Assembly: GCA_900549715.1 (NCBI GenBank)
Contig: URPK01000001.1
Location: 248,001 to 312,000 of the forward strand
DNA: 64,000 bases
Direction: 5' to 3'
DNA from: an uncultured Collinsella sp.
GTDB lineage: Bacteria; Actinomycetota; Coriobacteriia; Coriobacteriales; Coriobacteriaceae
Part shown: positions 44,929 through 53,678 of the stretch, piece after piece
Position numbering within the stretch: position 1 is the stretch's first letter
Layout: each line of letters starts with the position of its first letter
Position numbers and translations under genes: made by a program
The notes under the pieces: model-generated
What the model was told of the DNA's origin: nothing
Seen by the model: the letters and a program-made list of their open reading frames with translations, nothing else
Database searches by the model: none

Positions 44929-46530
44929 ATGGATCAAAGCAAGCCTTCGTTCTTTATCACGACGCCCATCTACTACGTCAACGCCGATCCGCACCTGGGC
45001 ACGGCTTATTCCACCATCATCGCCGACGTTCAGGCTCGCTATCGCCGCTCCGCCGGCTATAACGTCAAGTTCCTGACCGGCATGGACGAGCACGGCGAGA
45101 AGGTCGCCGAGGCCGCAGCCAAGCATGGCATGACGCCGCAGGAGTGGACCGATAGCCAGGCCCCGCACTTCAAGGAGCTTTGGAGCAAGCTCGAGATTTC
45201 CAACGACGACTTCATCCGCACCACCGAGCCGCGCCAGCATCATGCCGTGCAGTATCTGTGGGAGCGCATGAAGGAGTCCGGTTACCTGTATAAGGGCAGC
45301 TACGACGGTTGGTATTGCGTGCCTGACGAGACCTACTTCACCGATACGCAGGTCCAGAAGGGCGACGAGGAGTACGGCAGCGTCGGCCAGCATCTATGCC
45401 CCGACTGCCACCGTCCGCTTGAGCGCGTGCAGGAGGAGTCCTACTTCTTTAAGCTTTCCGCCTTCCAGGACAAGCTTCTCAAGCTCTATGACGAGCACCC
45501 CGACTTTGTCGAGCCTGCGTTCCGCATGAACGAGGTACGTAGCTTTGTCGAGGGCGGCCTTAACGACCTTTCCGTGAGCCGTACGAGCTTTGACTGGGGC
45601 ATTCAGGTCCCGTTTGACGAGGGTCACGTGACCTACGTGTGGTTCGATGCGCTGCTCAACTATATGACTGCCGTCGGCTACGGTGTCGACACCGACGAGG
45701 CCCGTGCCGAGCTGGCCTATCGCTGGCCCGCGCAGTTCCATATTGTGGGTAAGGACATCATTCGCTTCCACTGCGTCATTTGGCCCGCCATGCTCATGGC
45801 CATCGGCGAGGCCCTGCCCGAGCACGTCTTTGCCCACGGCTTCCTGACCGTGCGCAATGCCGAGACCGGCAAGGCCGAGAAGATGTCCAAGAGCCGCGGC
45901 AACGCCATCGCTCCGCAGGATGTTATCGACATGCTGGGCGTCGAGGGCTACCGCTATTACTTTATGACCGACGTGGTCCCCGGCACCGACGGCGCCATCA
46001 GTTTCGATCGCATGGAGCAGGTCTACAACGCCGATCTGGCCAACAGCTGGGGCAACCTCATTTCGCGCTCGCTCAACATGAGCGCAAAGTACTTTGACGG
46101 CTGCGCCCCGGCTAAACCGGCGTCTGCCGATGCGTTCGATAACCCGCTGGCAAAGATTGCCGATGGCCTGGTCGACCGCTACATGGCCAAGATGGACGTG
46201 CTCGATTACGGCGGAGCCAAGGATGAGGTCATGGAGCTCATCCACGCCGCCAACCACTACATCGAGGACTCCGAGCCCTGGGCGCTTGCCAAGGACGAGG
46301 CCAAGGCTGACGAGCTGGCATTTGTGATCTACAACCTGCTCGAGGCCATCCGCATCGCCGCCCACCTGCTGATGCCGCTCATGCCCCAGACTTCTGCCGA
46401 GGCTCTGCGCCGCCTGTCCTGTGAGGGCGAGGCCGCGAGCGACGACCTCAAGGGCATTTGCACTTGGGGCCTGCTTGCTGGTGGTCAGCCCGTCGAGAAG
46501 GGCGATCCGCTGTTCCCGCGTCTGGCGTAG
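44929..46530 (+). CDS. metG: Methionyl-tRNA synthetase
   Basis: A 533-residue class I synthetase that charges tRNA-Met. PIYYVNADPHLGTAYSTI carries the HIGH-like site and KMSKSRGN the KMSKS loop. The zinc region has only one pair, CPDC, as in the Bacillus-type enzyme without the first knuckle. The C-terminal EMAP-like tRNA-binding domain is absent, so it is the short form. The start follows GGAGGACAA. Confidence 0.95.
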   Translation: MDQSKPSFFITTPIYYVNADPHLGTAYSTIIADVQARYRRSAGYNVKFLTGMDEHGEKVAEAAAKHGMTPQEWTDSQAPHFKELWSKLEISNDDFIRTTEPRQHHAVQYLWERMKESGYLYKGSYDGWYCVPDETYFTDTQVQKGDEEYGSVGQHLCPDCHRPLERVQEESYFFKLSAFQDKLLKLYDEHPDFVEPAFRMNEVRSFVEGGLNDLSVSRTSFDWGIQVPFDEGHVTYVWFDALLNYMTAVGYGVDTDEARAELAYRWPAQFHIVGKDIIRFHCVIWPAMLMAIGEALPEHVFAHGFLTVRNAETGKAEKMSKSRGNAIAPQDVIDMLGVEGYRYYFMTDVVPGTDGAISFDRMEQVYNADLANSWGNLISRSLNMSAKYFDGCAPAKPASADAFDNPLAKIADGLVDRYMAKMDVLDYGGAKDEVMELIHAANHYIEDSEPWALAKDEAKADELAFVIYNLLEAIRIAAHLLMPLMPQTSAEALRRLSCEGEAASDDLKGICTWGLLAGGQPVEKGDPLFPRLA

Positions 46531-46572
46531 AGACCGCGCGAGCGCCATATCGGCAATTTGATGTTTAGATGT

Positions 46573-46608
46573 AAGGGCATGGCCGCAACGGTCCATGCCC
46601 TTTCGTTT
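46573..46608 (+). terminator. metG terminator
   Basis: AAGGGCATGG and CCATGCCCTT form a 10-bp stem followed by TCGTTTC. It lies between metG and rsmA. Confidence 0.65.
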
Positions 46609-46640
46609 CAAGACGCCGCCATCATGCTAAGGAGGCAACT

Positions 46641-47501
46641 ATGACAACTTCGCCTTTGGCAAACCCCACGGCAACAAGGGAGCTGCTGGAGGAGTTTGGC
46701 CTTGCGACCAAGCACCGCCTGGGCCAAAACTTCCTGATCGACAACCATGTGATCGAACGCATCTGTGAGCTCGCTGAGCTTGCAGGTGACGAGCGCGTAC
46801 TCGAGGTGGGTCCGGGTTGCGGTACGTTGACACTTGCGTTGCTGCAGGAGGCGGCGTGCGTCACGTCGATCGAGGCAGATCCCGAGCTCGAGCCGGTGCT
46901 CGATGCTCACGCCGCCGACTATGCCAACTTCCGCTTTATCATGGGCGACGCGCTCAAGGTGACGCCGGAGCAGATTGAGCAGGCTGCGGGCGGTGAGCCG
47001 ACGGTATTTGTCGCGAACTTGCCCTATAACGTGGCGGCGACGATCATTTTGCAATTTTTCCAGACGATGCCGGCGCTCAAGCGCGCCGTCGTCATGGTGC
47101 AAAAGGAGGTTGCCGATCGCATTGCCGCAGTGCCGGGCAACAAGACCTATGGCGGCTATACGGCAAAGCTCGGCCTGTATGCGCAGGTGACGGGTCGCTT
47201 TGAGGTGCCGCCGCGTTGCTTTATGCCGGCGCCGCACGTGGACTCGGCTGTCGTGCGTATCGACCGTGTTGACGGCGTGGTGCCCGAAGGGCTCGATCGC
47301 GAATTTGTGGCCCGCGTGATTGATGCTGCATTTGCCCAGCGTCGCAAGACCATCCGCAATTCCATGAGCGCCAACGGCTTTGCCAAGGACGTGCTCGATG
47401 CCGCCTTTGAGGCTTGCGGTATCGCACCCACCACGCGCGCCGAGACGCTCGGCATCGCCGACTTTGCGTGCCTGGCTCGGGAGCTTTCCCATGACGCTTA
47501 A
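46641..47501 (+). CDS. rsmA: 16S rRNA dimethyladenosine transferase
   Basis: A 286-residue KsgA-family enzyme that dimethylates A1518 and A1519 of 16S rRNA. HRLGQNFLID, VLEVGPGCGTLT, the SAM-binding ESIEADPE region and the catalytic NLPY box (FVANLPYNVAATII) are present. The start is behind AAGGAGG. Its last bases overlap tatD, an unusual but compact pairing. Confidence 0.95.
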   Translation: MTTSPLANPTATRELLEEFGLATKHRLGQNFLIDNHVIERICELAELAGDERVLEVGPGCGTLTLALLQEAACVTSIEADPELEPVLDAHAADYANFRFIMGDALKVTPEQIEQAAGGEPTVFVANLPYNVAATIILQFFQTMPALKRAVVMVQKEVADRIAAVPGNKTYGGYTAKLGLYAQVTGRFEVPPRCFMPAPHVDSAVVRIDRVDGVVPEGLDREFVARVIDAAFAQRRKTIRNSMSANGFAKDVLDAAFEACGIAPTTRAETLGIADFACLARELSHDA

Positions 47502-48408
47502 TGCCGAACGCGTGACGTTTACCAAGAAAAAGAAGACGGTTGCTTGTCCCGTGCCCTTGGCACCGCTTGCTGACACGCATGCGCATCTGCTTTCGTTTTG
47601 GGGCAAAGAAGTGCCCGAGACACTCGTGCGCGCCAAAGCCGCGGGCATCGACCTGTTGGTGACGGTCTTCGATCCCATTGCCGATAAGCGCAGCGTGACG
47701 GACTATAGCGACTGGCTGACGCGCGAGATTCTGCCGATGCAGGATATCCCGCAGATCAAGTATCTTGCCGGCGTGCATCCGTATGGCGCGCCGGACTATA
47801 CCGACGACGTTCACGCACAGGTCGTTGCCGCACTCGATGACCCCTTATGCGCCGGTATTGGCGAAATCGGCCTGGACTACCACATGGACTATGATGACGA
47901 TATCGCGCCGGCACCTCATAACGTGCAGATTGACTGCATGGCGCGCCAGCTCGAGCTTGCCGTGTGCCGTAACGTGCCGGTGGAGTTGCACCTGCGGCAC
48001 GAGGACTCGGATGGGGAGCGCACCTCGCATATGGATGCGTACAACGTGCTTCGTGAGGTGGGCGTGCCCCAGGCCGGTTGTGTGCTGCACTGCTTTGGCG
48101 AGGACCGCGCCACGATGGAGCGCTTTGTGAAGCTGGGCTGCTATATCGCCTATGGTGGTGCGGCCACCTTTAAGCGCAACGACGACGTGCGCGAGGCATT
48201 TGCGGCGACCCCGCTCGACCGCATTTTGTTCGAGACGGATTGCCCGTATATGGCTCCGGAGCCCATCCGCGGTCTTGAATGCGAGCCCGCAATGATCTCC
48301 ATTACGGCAAACGCGCTGGTTAACGACCGTGTCGATCGCACTGGTGAGGACGCCGAAACAATCGCGCATGCCGCTTGGGAAAATGCCTGCAAACTTTTTC
48401 AAAAATAG
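47491..48408 (+). CDS. tatD: TatD-family metal-dependent hydrolase
   Basis: A 305-residue hydrolase. ADTHAHL supplies the first histidines, GEIGLDYH the glutamate and histidine, LHLRHED and VLHCFGE further metal ligands and ETDCPYMAP the aspartate. TatD proteins are 3'-5' DNases or D-aminoacyl or phosphatase-like hydrolases; the precise substrate is unknown. An N-terminal Lys-rich extension precedes the barrel. Start overlaps rsmA by 11 bases. Confidence 0.9.
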   Translation: MTLNAERVTFTKKKKTVACPVPLAPLADTHAHLLSFWGKEVPETLVRAKAAGIDLLVTVFDPIADKRSVTDYSDWLTREILPMQDIPQIKYLAGVHPYGAPDYTDDVHAQVVAALDDPLCAGIGEIGLDYHMDYDDDIAPAPHNVQIDCMARQLELAVCRNVPVELHLRHEDSDGERTSHMDAYNVLREVGVPQAGCVLHCFGEDRATMERFVKLGCYIAYGGAATFKRNDDVREAFAATPLDRILFETDCPYMAPEPIRGLECEPAMISITANALVNDRVDRTGEDAETIAHAAWENACKLFQK

Positions 48409-48451
48409 TTCTTGCGTTCGCGGTGGCGCTCCGTTATTCTAATTCCTGCAC

Positions 48452-48538
48452 GCGGGCGTGGCGGAATTGGCAGACGCGTACGGTTCAGGTCCGTATGGGG
48501 GCAACCCCATGAAGGTTCAAGTCCTTTCGCCCGCACCA
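48452..48538 (+). tRNA. tRNA-Leu (CAG)
   Basis: A class II tRNA of 87 bases including encoded CCA. Acceptor GCGGGCG pairs with CGCCCGC; the anticodon stem TACGG/CCGTA holds TTCAGGT (anticodon CAG). The long variable arm is TGGGG/CCCCA. Its 3' end is duplicated downstream. Confidence 0.95.
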
Positions 48539-48769
48539 TTAAATGAAAGAGCTCCCAGCAATGGGGGCTTTTTTGTTATGGGCCCATCGCGGGGACTTGA
48601 ACCTGCGAAGGAGCGAGCGTAAAGAAAACGCGGAGCGTTTTTAGCGAGTTGACGAGTCCGCCGGCAGGCGGTCGAAGCCGGTGCGGATCCACGAAGCGGA
48701 TACGCGGACGTCCTTTCGCCCGCACCATTGATTGAAAGAGCTCCCAGCAATGGGAGCTTTTTTGTTATG
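48521..48769. repeat. tRNA-Leu-linked element with duplicated tRNA 3' end
   Basis: The 60 bases 48521-48580 (tRNA 3' end, CCA and terminator) recur at 48710-48769 with 57 identities, a 189-bp shift. The 129-bp insert 48581-48709 begins with an antisense T-arm GGACTTGAACCT (48593-48604) and holds the hairpin AAAACGC/GCGTTTT (48625-48641), CCGCC/GGCGG and GAAGCCGG. The second copy is no longer attached to a tRNA body. A related insert follows tRNA-Ser. No coding sequence is visible. Confidence 0.85.
48549..48577 (+). terminator. tRNA-Leu terminator, first copy
   Basis: AGCTCCCA and TGGGGGCT form the stem with loop GCAA, followed by TTTTTTG. A nearly identical copy is at 48738-48766. Confidence 0.8.
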
Positions 48770-48826
48770 CACGATCTCCTTGGACGGGTATCCTAATGCC
48801 AACGTGTGCCTATCAGAGGAGAGACC

Positions 48827-49765
48827 ATGCTATTTTCCGGTATCATCGCCGCCCTTACCAGCCTTTTGATTCCCATCATCATCCTGTTGTTGCTGCTCCC
48901 CAACGCCTGCTATGTCGTTGAACAGCAGCACGCCGTAATCATCGAGCGCTTGGGTAAGTTCAACCGCATTGTTAGCGCAGGCTTCCACATGAAGGTGCCC
49001 GTGATTGACCGCAAGGCCGCCACGGTGAGTCTGCGCACCATGAAAAATGGTTTTGGCATCGACGTTAAGACTCAGGACAACGTGACCATTGGCCTTGAGG
49101 TCTCCGCTCAGTACCACGTGAGCTATGACATGGGCGCCGGCCCGGCAGATTCGGGCATCTACAAGAGCTACTATATGCTGCAGGAGCCCGTCGACCAGAT
49201 GCGCGACTTCATCACCGACGCCCTGCGCTCCTCCATCCCCGTCTACACACTCGATGAGGTCTTTGCCAAGAAGGATGACATCGCCAAGGATGTCAACGCT
49301 ACCGTTTCCGAGCAGATGGCCGCCTACGGCTTCACCCTCGTGTCGACGCTCATCACCAAAATCGCACTGCCGACCGAGGTTGAGAACTCCATGAACGACA
49401 TCAACGCTGCCCAGCGCAAGCGCGCTGCCGCGCAGGAGCTCGCCGAGGCCGACCGCATCAAGCGCGTCACCGAGGCGACCGCCGAGGCCGAGGCTATGGA
49501 AAAGGCGGGTGAGGGCATCGCCAACCAGCGCAAGGCCATCGCGCTGGGTATCAAAGATTCGCTCGAGATCATCCAGGAGACGGGTGTCGGCAATGACGAG
49601 GCCAACCAACTGTTCATGTTTACGCAGTGGTCCGAGATGATGACGGAGTTCGCTCGCACGGGTAAAACCTCGACGGTCGTGCTGCCGAGCGACTTTTCGC
49701 AGTCGGCCTCGATGTTCGAGCAGATGCTGGCCGCCGGCAAAGTTCAAAACGATTCGAAGGAGTAG
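48827..49765 (+). CDS. SPFH/stomatin-family membrane protein
   Basis: A 312-residue protein starting after GAGGAGAG. One N-terminal membrane helix (about 2-24) is followed by YVVEQQHAVIIERLGKFNRIVSAGFHMKVPVID, the start of the SPFH domain, and a C-terminal helical part with NDINAAQRKRAAAQELAEADRIKR, typical of prohibitin-like proteins. They form oligomeric membrane microdomain scaffolds. No NfeD partner gene is adjacent. Confidence 0.9.
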   Translation: MLFSGIIAALTSLLIPIIILLLLLPNACYVVEQQHAVIIERLGKFNRIVSAGFHMKVPVIDRKAATVSLRTMKNGFGIDVKTQDNVTIGLEVSAQYHVSYDMGAGPADSGIYKSYYMLQEPVDQMRDFITDALRSSIPVYTLDEVFAKKDDIAKDVNATVSEQMAAYGFTLVSTLITKIALPTEVENSMNDINAAQRKRAAAQELAEADRIKRVTEATAEAEAMEKAGEGIANQRKAIALGIKDSLEIIQETGVGNDEANQLFMFTQWSEMMTEFARTGKTSTVVLPSDFSQSASMFEQMLAAGKVQNDSKE

Positions 49766-49771
49766 ACGCGC

Positions 49772-50242
49772 GTGAAATACACCGTCGTTTGCGTCGGTAA
49801 GCTCAAGGAGCGCTTTTGGAAGGACGCGTGCGCTGAGTACACCAAGCGCCTAGGTGCCTATGCCAAGGTGGATATCCGCGAGGTGGCCGATATCGACCCG
49901 GCTAAGGCGGGCGGCGTGGATGCCGCGCGCGACAAGGAGGGGGCGGCGATTCTTGCCGCCTTGCCATCTCGAGCGCATGTGATCCTGCTGGCTATCGAGG
50001 GCAAGGAGCGCTCGAGCGAGGAGTTTTCGGCGAGGCTCGACGATCTTATGCTGCGAGGCAGCAGCGACATTGCCTTTGTAATCGGCGGTTCGGACGGCGT
50101 GAGCGATGACGTGCGCGCACGAGCCGACGAGATGCTCAGCTTTGGACGCATTACCTTGCCGCATAACCTGGCGCGTGTGGTGCTGCTGGAGCAGATTTAC
50201 CGTGCCTGCAAGATCAGTCGTGGCGAGCCGTATCACAAATAG
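49772..50242 (+). CDS. rlmH: 23S rRNA (pseudouridine1915-N3)-methyltransferase
   Basis: A 156-residue SPOUT enzyme starting with GTG. VVCVGKLKERFWKDACAEYTKRL, LLAIEGKERSSEEFS, FVIGGSDGVSDDV and SFGRITLPHNLARVVLLEQIYRACKISRGEPYHK cover the family end to end, including the C-terminal RGEPYHK. Length is typical. Six bases after the SPFH gene. Confidence 0.96.
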   Translation: MKYTVVCVGKLKERFWKDACAEYTKRLGAYAKVDIREVADIDPAKAGGVDAARDKEGAAILAALPSRAHVILLAIEGKERSSEEFSARLDDLMLRGSSDIAFVIGGSDGVSDDVRARADEMLSFGRITLPHNLARVVLLEQIYRACKISRGEPYHK

Positions 50243-50315
50243 GTCGGCAATACGAAACAATGGCGTGGGACAATACCTTTCGTTTTGAGGAATGTGTCTG
50301 AAAGGACTATGCGAT

Positions 50316-51086
50316 ATGAAGATTGGATTTGTCGGTTTTGGCAATATGGCGAGCGCTATGGCCGATGGCTGGATCGCTGCCGGTGTAGCTGCGAGCGACA
50401 TGTGCGCCTGCGCGGGTCGCTACGACGCACTGGTTGAGCGCTGCGAGGCGCGCGGCATGGTCGCCTGCCACGATGCCGCCGAGGTTGTCGCCGCATCCGA
50501 TATCGTGGTCGCTGCGGTCAAACCGTACATGATCGAGAAGGTATTCGCCCCGCTCAAGGATGCTCTTGCCAAAAAGGTCGTTCTGTCGGTTGCCTGGACC
50601 TGGGACAGTGCCAAGTGGGAGCAGGTCCTGCCGGGCGTCGCGCATATCTCGACGGTGCCCAACACGCCGGTTTCGGTGGGCGAGGGCGTCATCGCCTGCG
50701 AGAAGGCTTCGACGCTTAACGACGAGCAGCGTGCTGTGGTGCTCGACCTGCTCGGTAAGCTTGGCGCTGTCGTCGAGCTCGACACAAGCCTGCTGTTTGT
50801 GGGCGGCACGGTGGGTGGTTGCGCTCCGGCGTTTGTCGCCATGGCAATCGAGGCCCTGGGCGATGCGGCGGTCAAGCACGGTATCCCGCGTGCTGATGCC
50901 TATCGCATTGTGAGCCAGATGGTGCTGGGTACGGCAAAGCTGCAGCTCGCAACCGGTCAGCATCCCGCAGCGATGAAGGATGCCGTGTGCTCGCCCGGCG
51001 GTGCCACCATCAAGGGCGTCGTCGCGCTCGAGGACGCCGGCATGCGCAGCGCCCTGGTCAAGGCAATCGACGCAACCCTCCAGTAA
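50316..51086 (+). CDS. proC: Pyrroline-5-carboxylate reductase
   Basis: A 256-residue NADPH-dependent enzyme forming proline. The start at 50316, behind AAGGA, gives MKIGFVGFGNMASAMADGW, the Rossmann opening GFGNMA. VAAVKPYMIEKV, PNTPVSVGEG and SPGGATIKGVVALEDAGMRSALVKAIDA are the family boxes. Length is normal. It is followed by a repeat-rich element whose first base overlaps its stop region. Confidence 0.95.
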   Translation: MKIGFVGFGNMASAMADGWIAAGVAASDMCACAGRYDALVERCEARGMVACHDAAEVVAASDIVVAAVKPYMIEKVFAPLKDALAKKVVLSVAWTWDSAKWEQVLPGVAHISTVPNTPVSVGEGVIACEKASTLNDEQRAVVLDLLGKLGAVVELDTSLLFVGGTVGGCAPAFVAMAIEALGDAAVKHGIPRADAYRIVSQMVLGTAKLQLATGQHPAAMKDAVCSPGGATIKGVVALEDAGMRSALVKAIDATLQ

Positions 51087-51245
51087 AACCGACCAAAAAA
51101 GGGACAGTTTGTTTTGGCAGGTTTTTCCTGCGGTTTTGTCCTTTTAGCGAAAAGTGCCCCGCAACTGGCTCAATTCCAGTTGCGGGGCACTTGCGTTTGC
51201 CCAGATAAAACCGACCAAAATAAACCTGTCCCTTTTTGGCAGGTT
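51084..51245. repeat. Nested inverted-repeat element with 17-bp central hairpin
   Basis: The 40 bases 51084-51123 and 51206-51245 share outer blocks TAAAACCGACCAAAA and TTTGGCAGGTT in direct order, while their middles (GGGACAG and CTGTCCC) are inverted, so each copy is almost its own reverse complement. Between them AAGTGCCCCGCAACTGG (51152-51168) and its exact complement (51176-51192) form a perfect hairpin. Both ends overlap stop codons: proC on the left, the small minus-strand gene on the right. Confidence 0.75.
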
Positions 51246-51417
51246 AGTCCCAGAAGCTGTCTTCTTCTTCCTCGGACTTGGGGCCGCGGTCGACATACAT
51301 CTTATGGGTGCGCTTCTCCATTACAAAGGCAATAATCGCAAACAGCAGGATGCCGCCGGCGAAAAGGATGGCAAAACCGGTGCGGGTGCCAAACAAAAAG
51401 GAAAAAACTGCGTCCAT
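51244..51417 (-). CDS. 57-residue single-pass membrane protein
   Basis: A short gene with ATG at 51417 preceded by AGAAGG on the minus strand. The product has an N-terminal membrane helix (about 4-33, with FGTRTGFAILFAGGILLFAIIAFV) followed by MEKRTHKMYVDRGPKSEEEED and a C-terminal FWD. The positive-then-acidic tail suggests the C-terminus stays inside. I recognise no family. It could be a small regulatory or stress peptide of the envelope. Confidence 0.65.
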   Translation of the reverse strand: MDAVFSFLFGTRTGFAILFAGGILLFAIIAFVMEKRTHKMYVDRGPKSEEEEDSFWD

Positions 51418-51528
51418 TGGGTGCCTTCTTGCGTAGTTGAGTTGGGTCGTAAACGCTCATAAGTATATACTTGCCCATACATGTACAAGGTTGCAACCTA
51501 AATGGAATGTATATCGCCGGAGGATCTA

Positions 51529-52812
51529 ATGCTTGATATCAAGTTTGTTCGCGAGAACCCCGATGCCATCGATACCGCCATGGCTAATCGCCAGACGTCT
51601 TGGGATCGCGAGAAGTTCTTTGAGCTCGACGATGAGCGTCGTGCCGTCATCACCGAGGTCGAGGAGCTCCAGGCCACGCGTAATGCCGAGTCCAAGAAGA
51701 TCGGCGCCCTGATGAAGGAGGGCAAGAAGGACGAGGCCGAGGCCGCCAAGGAAGCCGTGCGTGCCGTCAACGAGAAGATTGACGGTCTGGCCGAGCGCCG
51801 TACCGCCCTCGAGCAGGAGCAGTACGACTTCATGGCTCACTTGCCCAACATTCCGTGCGAGGCTACCCCGTACGGCAAGGACGAGGACGAGAACATCGAG
51901 CGCCGTCGTTGGGGCACCCCGCGCGAGTTCGACTTCGACTTTAAGCCGCACTGGGATCTGGGCACCGACCTCGACATCCTTGACTTCGAGCGCGGCAACA
52001 AGCTCTCCGGCAGCCGCTTCACCGTTCTCGGTGGCGCCGGCGCCCGTCTTGAGCGCGCCCTCATCAACTTCTTCCTCGATACGCACACCAGCCGTGGTTT
52101 TAAGGAGTGGTGGCCGCCCATCGTCGTCAAGCGTCAGACCATGTTCGGCACGGGCCAGCTGCCCAAGTTCGAGGACGACGCCTATCACGTCTCGGGCGAC
52201 AACTTCCTGATCCCCACCGCCGAGGTCGTGCTCACCAACCTGCACGCCGGTGAGGTCCTCGACGCCGATACCCTGCCGCGCCGCTACACCGCCTTCACCC
52301 CCTGCTTCCGCGAGGAGGCCGGCTCCGCTGGTCGCGATACCCGCGGCATCATTCGCCAGCACGAGTTCGACAAGGTCGAGATGGTAAAGTTTGCCAAGCC
52401 GGAGGAGTCCGACGAGGAGCTCGAGAGCATGACTGCCGAGGCCGAGTTCCTGCTGCAGCAGCTGGGTCTTCCGTATCGCGTGATTAGCCTGTGCACCGGC
52501 GACCTGGGCTTCTCCGCCCGTCAGACCTACGACGTCGAGGTCTGGCTGCCGAGCTACAACGCCTACAAGGAGATCAGCTCCTGCTCCAACTGCGGTGACT
52601 TCCAGGCCCGTCGCGCCAACATCAAGTATCGCGACCCCGAGAACTTCAAGGGTTCGCGCTATCTGCACACCCTCAACGGTTCCGGTCTGCCGGCTGGCCG
52701 TACCATGGCAGCCATTCTGGAGAACTACCAGAACGCTGACGGCACCATCACGATCCCCGAGGTTCTGCGTCCCTACATGGGCGGCCTCGAGAAGATCGAG
52801 CCGGTCGCGTAG
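51529..52812 (+). CDS. serS: Seryl-tRNA synthetase
   Basis: A 427-residue class II synthetase. The start at 51529 follows GGAGG and gives MLDIKFVRENPDAIDTAM, the normal N-terminus. The long coiled-coil arm (about 25-105) that grips the variable arm of tRNA-Ser is followed by motif 2 FREEAGSAGRDTRGIIRQHEFDKVEM and motif 3 GSGLPAGRTMAAILE. Length is standard. It is followed by its own terminator. Confidence 0.96.
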   Translation: MLDIKFVRENPDAIDTAMANRQTSWDREKFFELDDERRAVITEVEELQATRNAESKKIGALMKEGKKDEAEAAKEAVRAVNEKIDGLAERRTALEQEQYDFMAHLPNIPCEATPYGKDEDENIERRRWGTPREFDFDFKPHWDLGTDLDILDFERGNKLSGSRFTVLGGAGARLERALINFFLDTHTSRGFKEWWPPIVVKRQTMFGTGQLPKFEDDAYHVSGDNFLIPTAEVVLTNLHAGEVLDADTLPRRYTAFTPCFREEAGSAGRDTRGIIRQHEFDKVEMVKFAKPEESDEELESMTAEAEFLLQQLGLPYRVISLCTGDLGFSARQTYDVEVWLPSYNAYKEISSCSNCGDFQARRANIKYRDPENFKGSRYLHTLNGSGLPAGRTMAAILENYQNADGTITIPEVLRPYMGGLEKIEPVA

Positions 52813-52835
52813 ATTGGCTGCATAAGCGATTTGCT

Positions 52836-52864
52836 AGGGCACTCCTTTTTGGGGTGCCCTTTTT
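52836..52864 (+). terminator. serS terminator
   Basis: AGGGCACTCC and GGGGTGCCCT form the stem around TTTTT, followed by TTTTTG. Confidence 0.8.
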
Positions 52865-52983
52865 GTGTGCGGCCATACCATGCTGTGCGGACAGCTCAAT
52901 AGAAAACACACGAACAACTGTTCTGTATACAGCCATCTACCTGCTATGCTTTTGCTAAATAAGAGCGAGAGAAAGGGGACGCG

Positions 52984-53361
52984 ATGGAGCTGTTTGATGA
53001 TCGGGTGGTTTTGTTTGAGAGCGACGAGGGCGGGGAGTACCTGCTTGTGACGTGTGAGCCGTCTGGCATGGGTGGCCTGGTGGTTCGACAGACGAGCGAG
53101 GGGCCGTTGACGCAATGGTGCTACGAGGAGTCGCCTCATGTGGTTGAGACGTTTGTGGCGCACGAGGGGCTTGTGGCCCTAGAGCATTTCTATGGGGTCC
53201 AGACATCTAATCAGGTTGCTCGCATGTTGAGCATCTCGTTTGCCGATTATGATTGTGCCCAGCGGGTGAGATCGCTCCTGAGGGAACTTGATGCTAAGTT
53301 TGACGTGATCGAAAAGCCAATCGATCGTACGGGGAATGGCGGTATATGCGGAGCAGCATGA
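52984..53361 (+). CDS. Hypothetical protein, 125 residues
   Basis: A small soluble protein starting after GAAAGGGG. It has alternating hydrophobic strands (RVVLFESDEGGEYLLVTCEPSG) and a C-terminal helical part ending in charged residues. No signal peptide, helix or motif I recognise. It stands alone between serS and tRNA-Arg. Confidence 0.55.
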   Translation: MELFDDRVVLFESDEGGEYLLVTCEPSGMGGLVVRQTSEGPLTQWCYEESPHVVETFVAHEGLVALEHFYGVQTSNQVARMLSISFADYDCAQRVRSLLRELDAKFDVIEKPIDRTGNGGICGAA

Positions 53362-53438
53362 CAAGACTGCGTTCCACAAAAAAGTTTGAAATTGTGCTTG
53401 ACTCCAATAAGCTAAAGTGGTTTTATATGTCTTGCGCT

Positions 53439-53515
53439 GCGGCGTTACCTCAGCTGGATAGAGGGTCTGACTACGAATCAGAACGTCATAGGTTCGAATC
53501 CTATACGCCGCACCA
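53439..53515 (+). tRNA. tRNA-Arg (ACG)
   Basis: GCGGCGT pairs with ACGCCGC; the anticodon stem TCTGA/TCAGA holds CTACGAA (anticodon ACG). CCA is encoded at 53513-53515. No duplicated tRNA-end element follows, unlike Leu and Ser. Confidence 0.95.
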
Positions 53516-53525
53516 TTTGAGATTA

Positions 53526-53554
53526 AAGCTCCCGGCAACTGGGGCTTTTCTTTT
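53526..53554 (+). terminator. tRNA-Arg terminator
   Basis: AAGCTCCC and GGGGCTT form the stem with a GGCAACT loop, followed by TTCTTTTG. Confidence 0.7.
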
Positions 53555-53678
53555 GCGCCAGCTTGAGTGCTTTCGTCCAAAGGGACGATTTCCTGTCGAC
53601 TCGTGTAAGATTCCGAGTAGATGTCGCGGCCCATCCGCGGCCACTCCTTCTCTCAACGACCGATCAGGGTGATATTCC

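Noticed and set aside
48521..48769. Integrated phage or ICE at tRNA-Leu
   Set aside because: The direct repeats suggest att sites, but the insert is 129 bp with no integrase or cargo; at most a relic or a mini-element.
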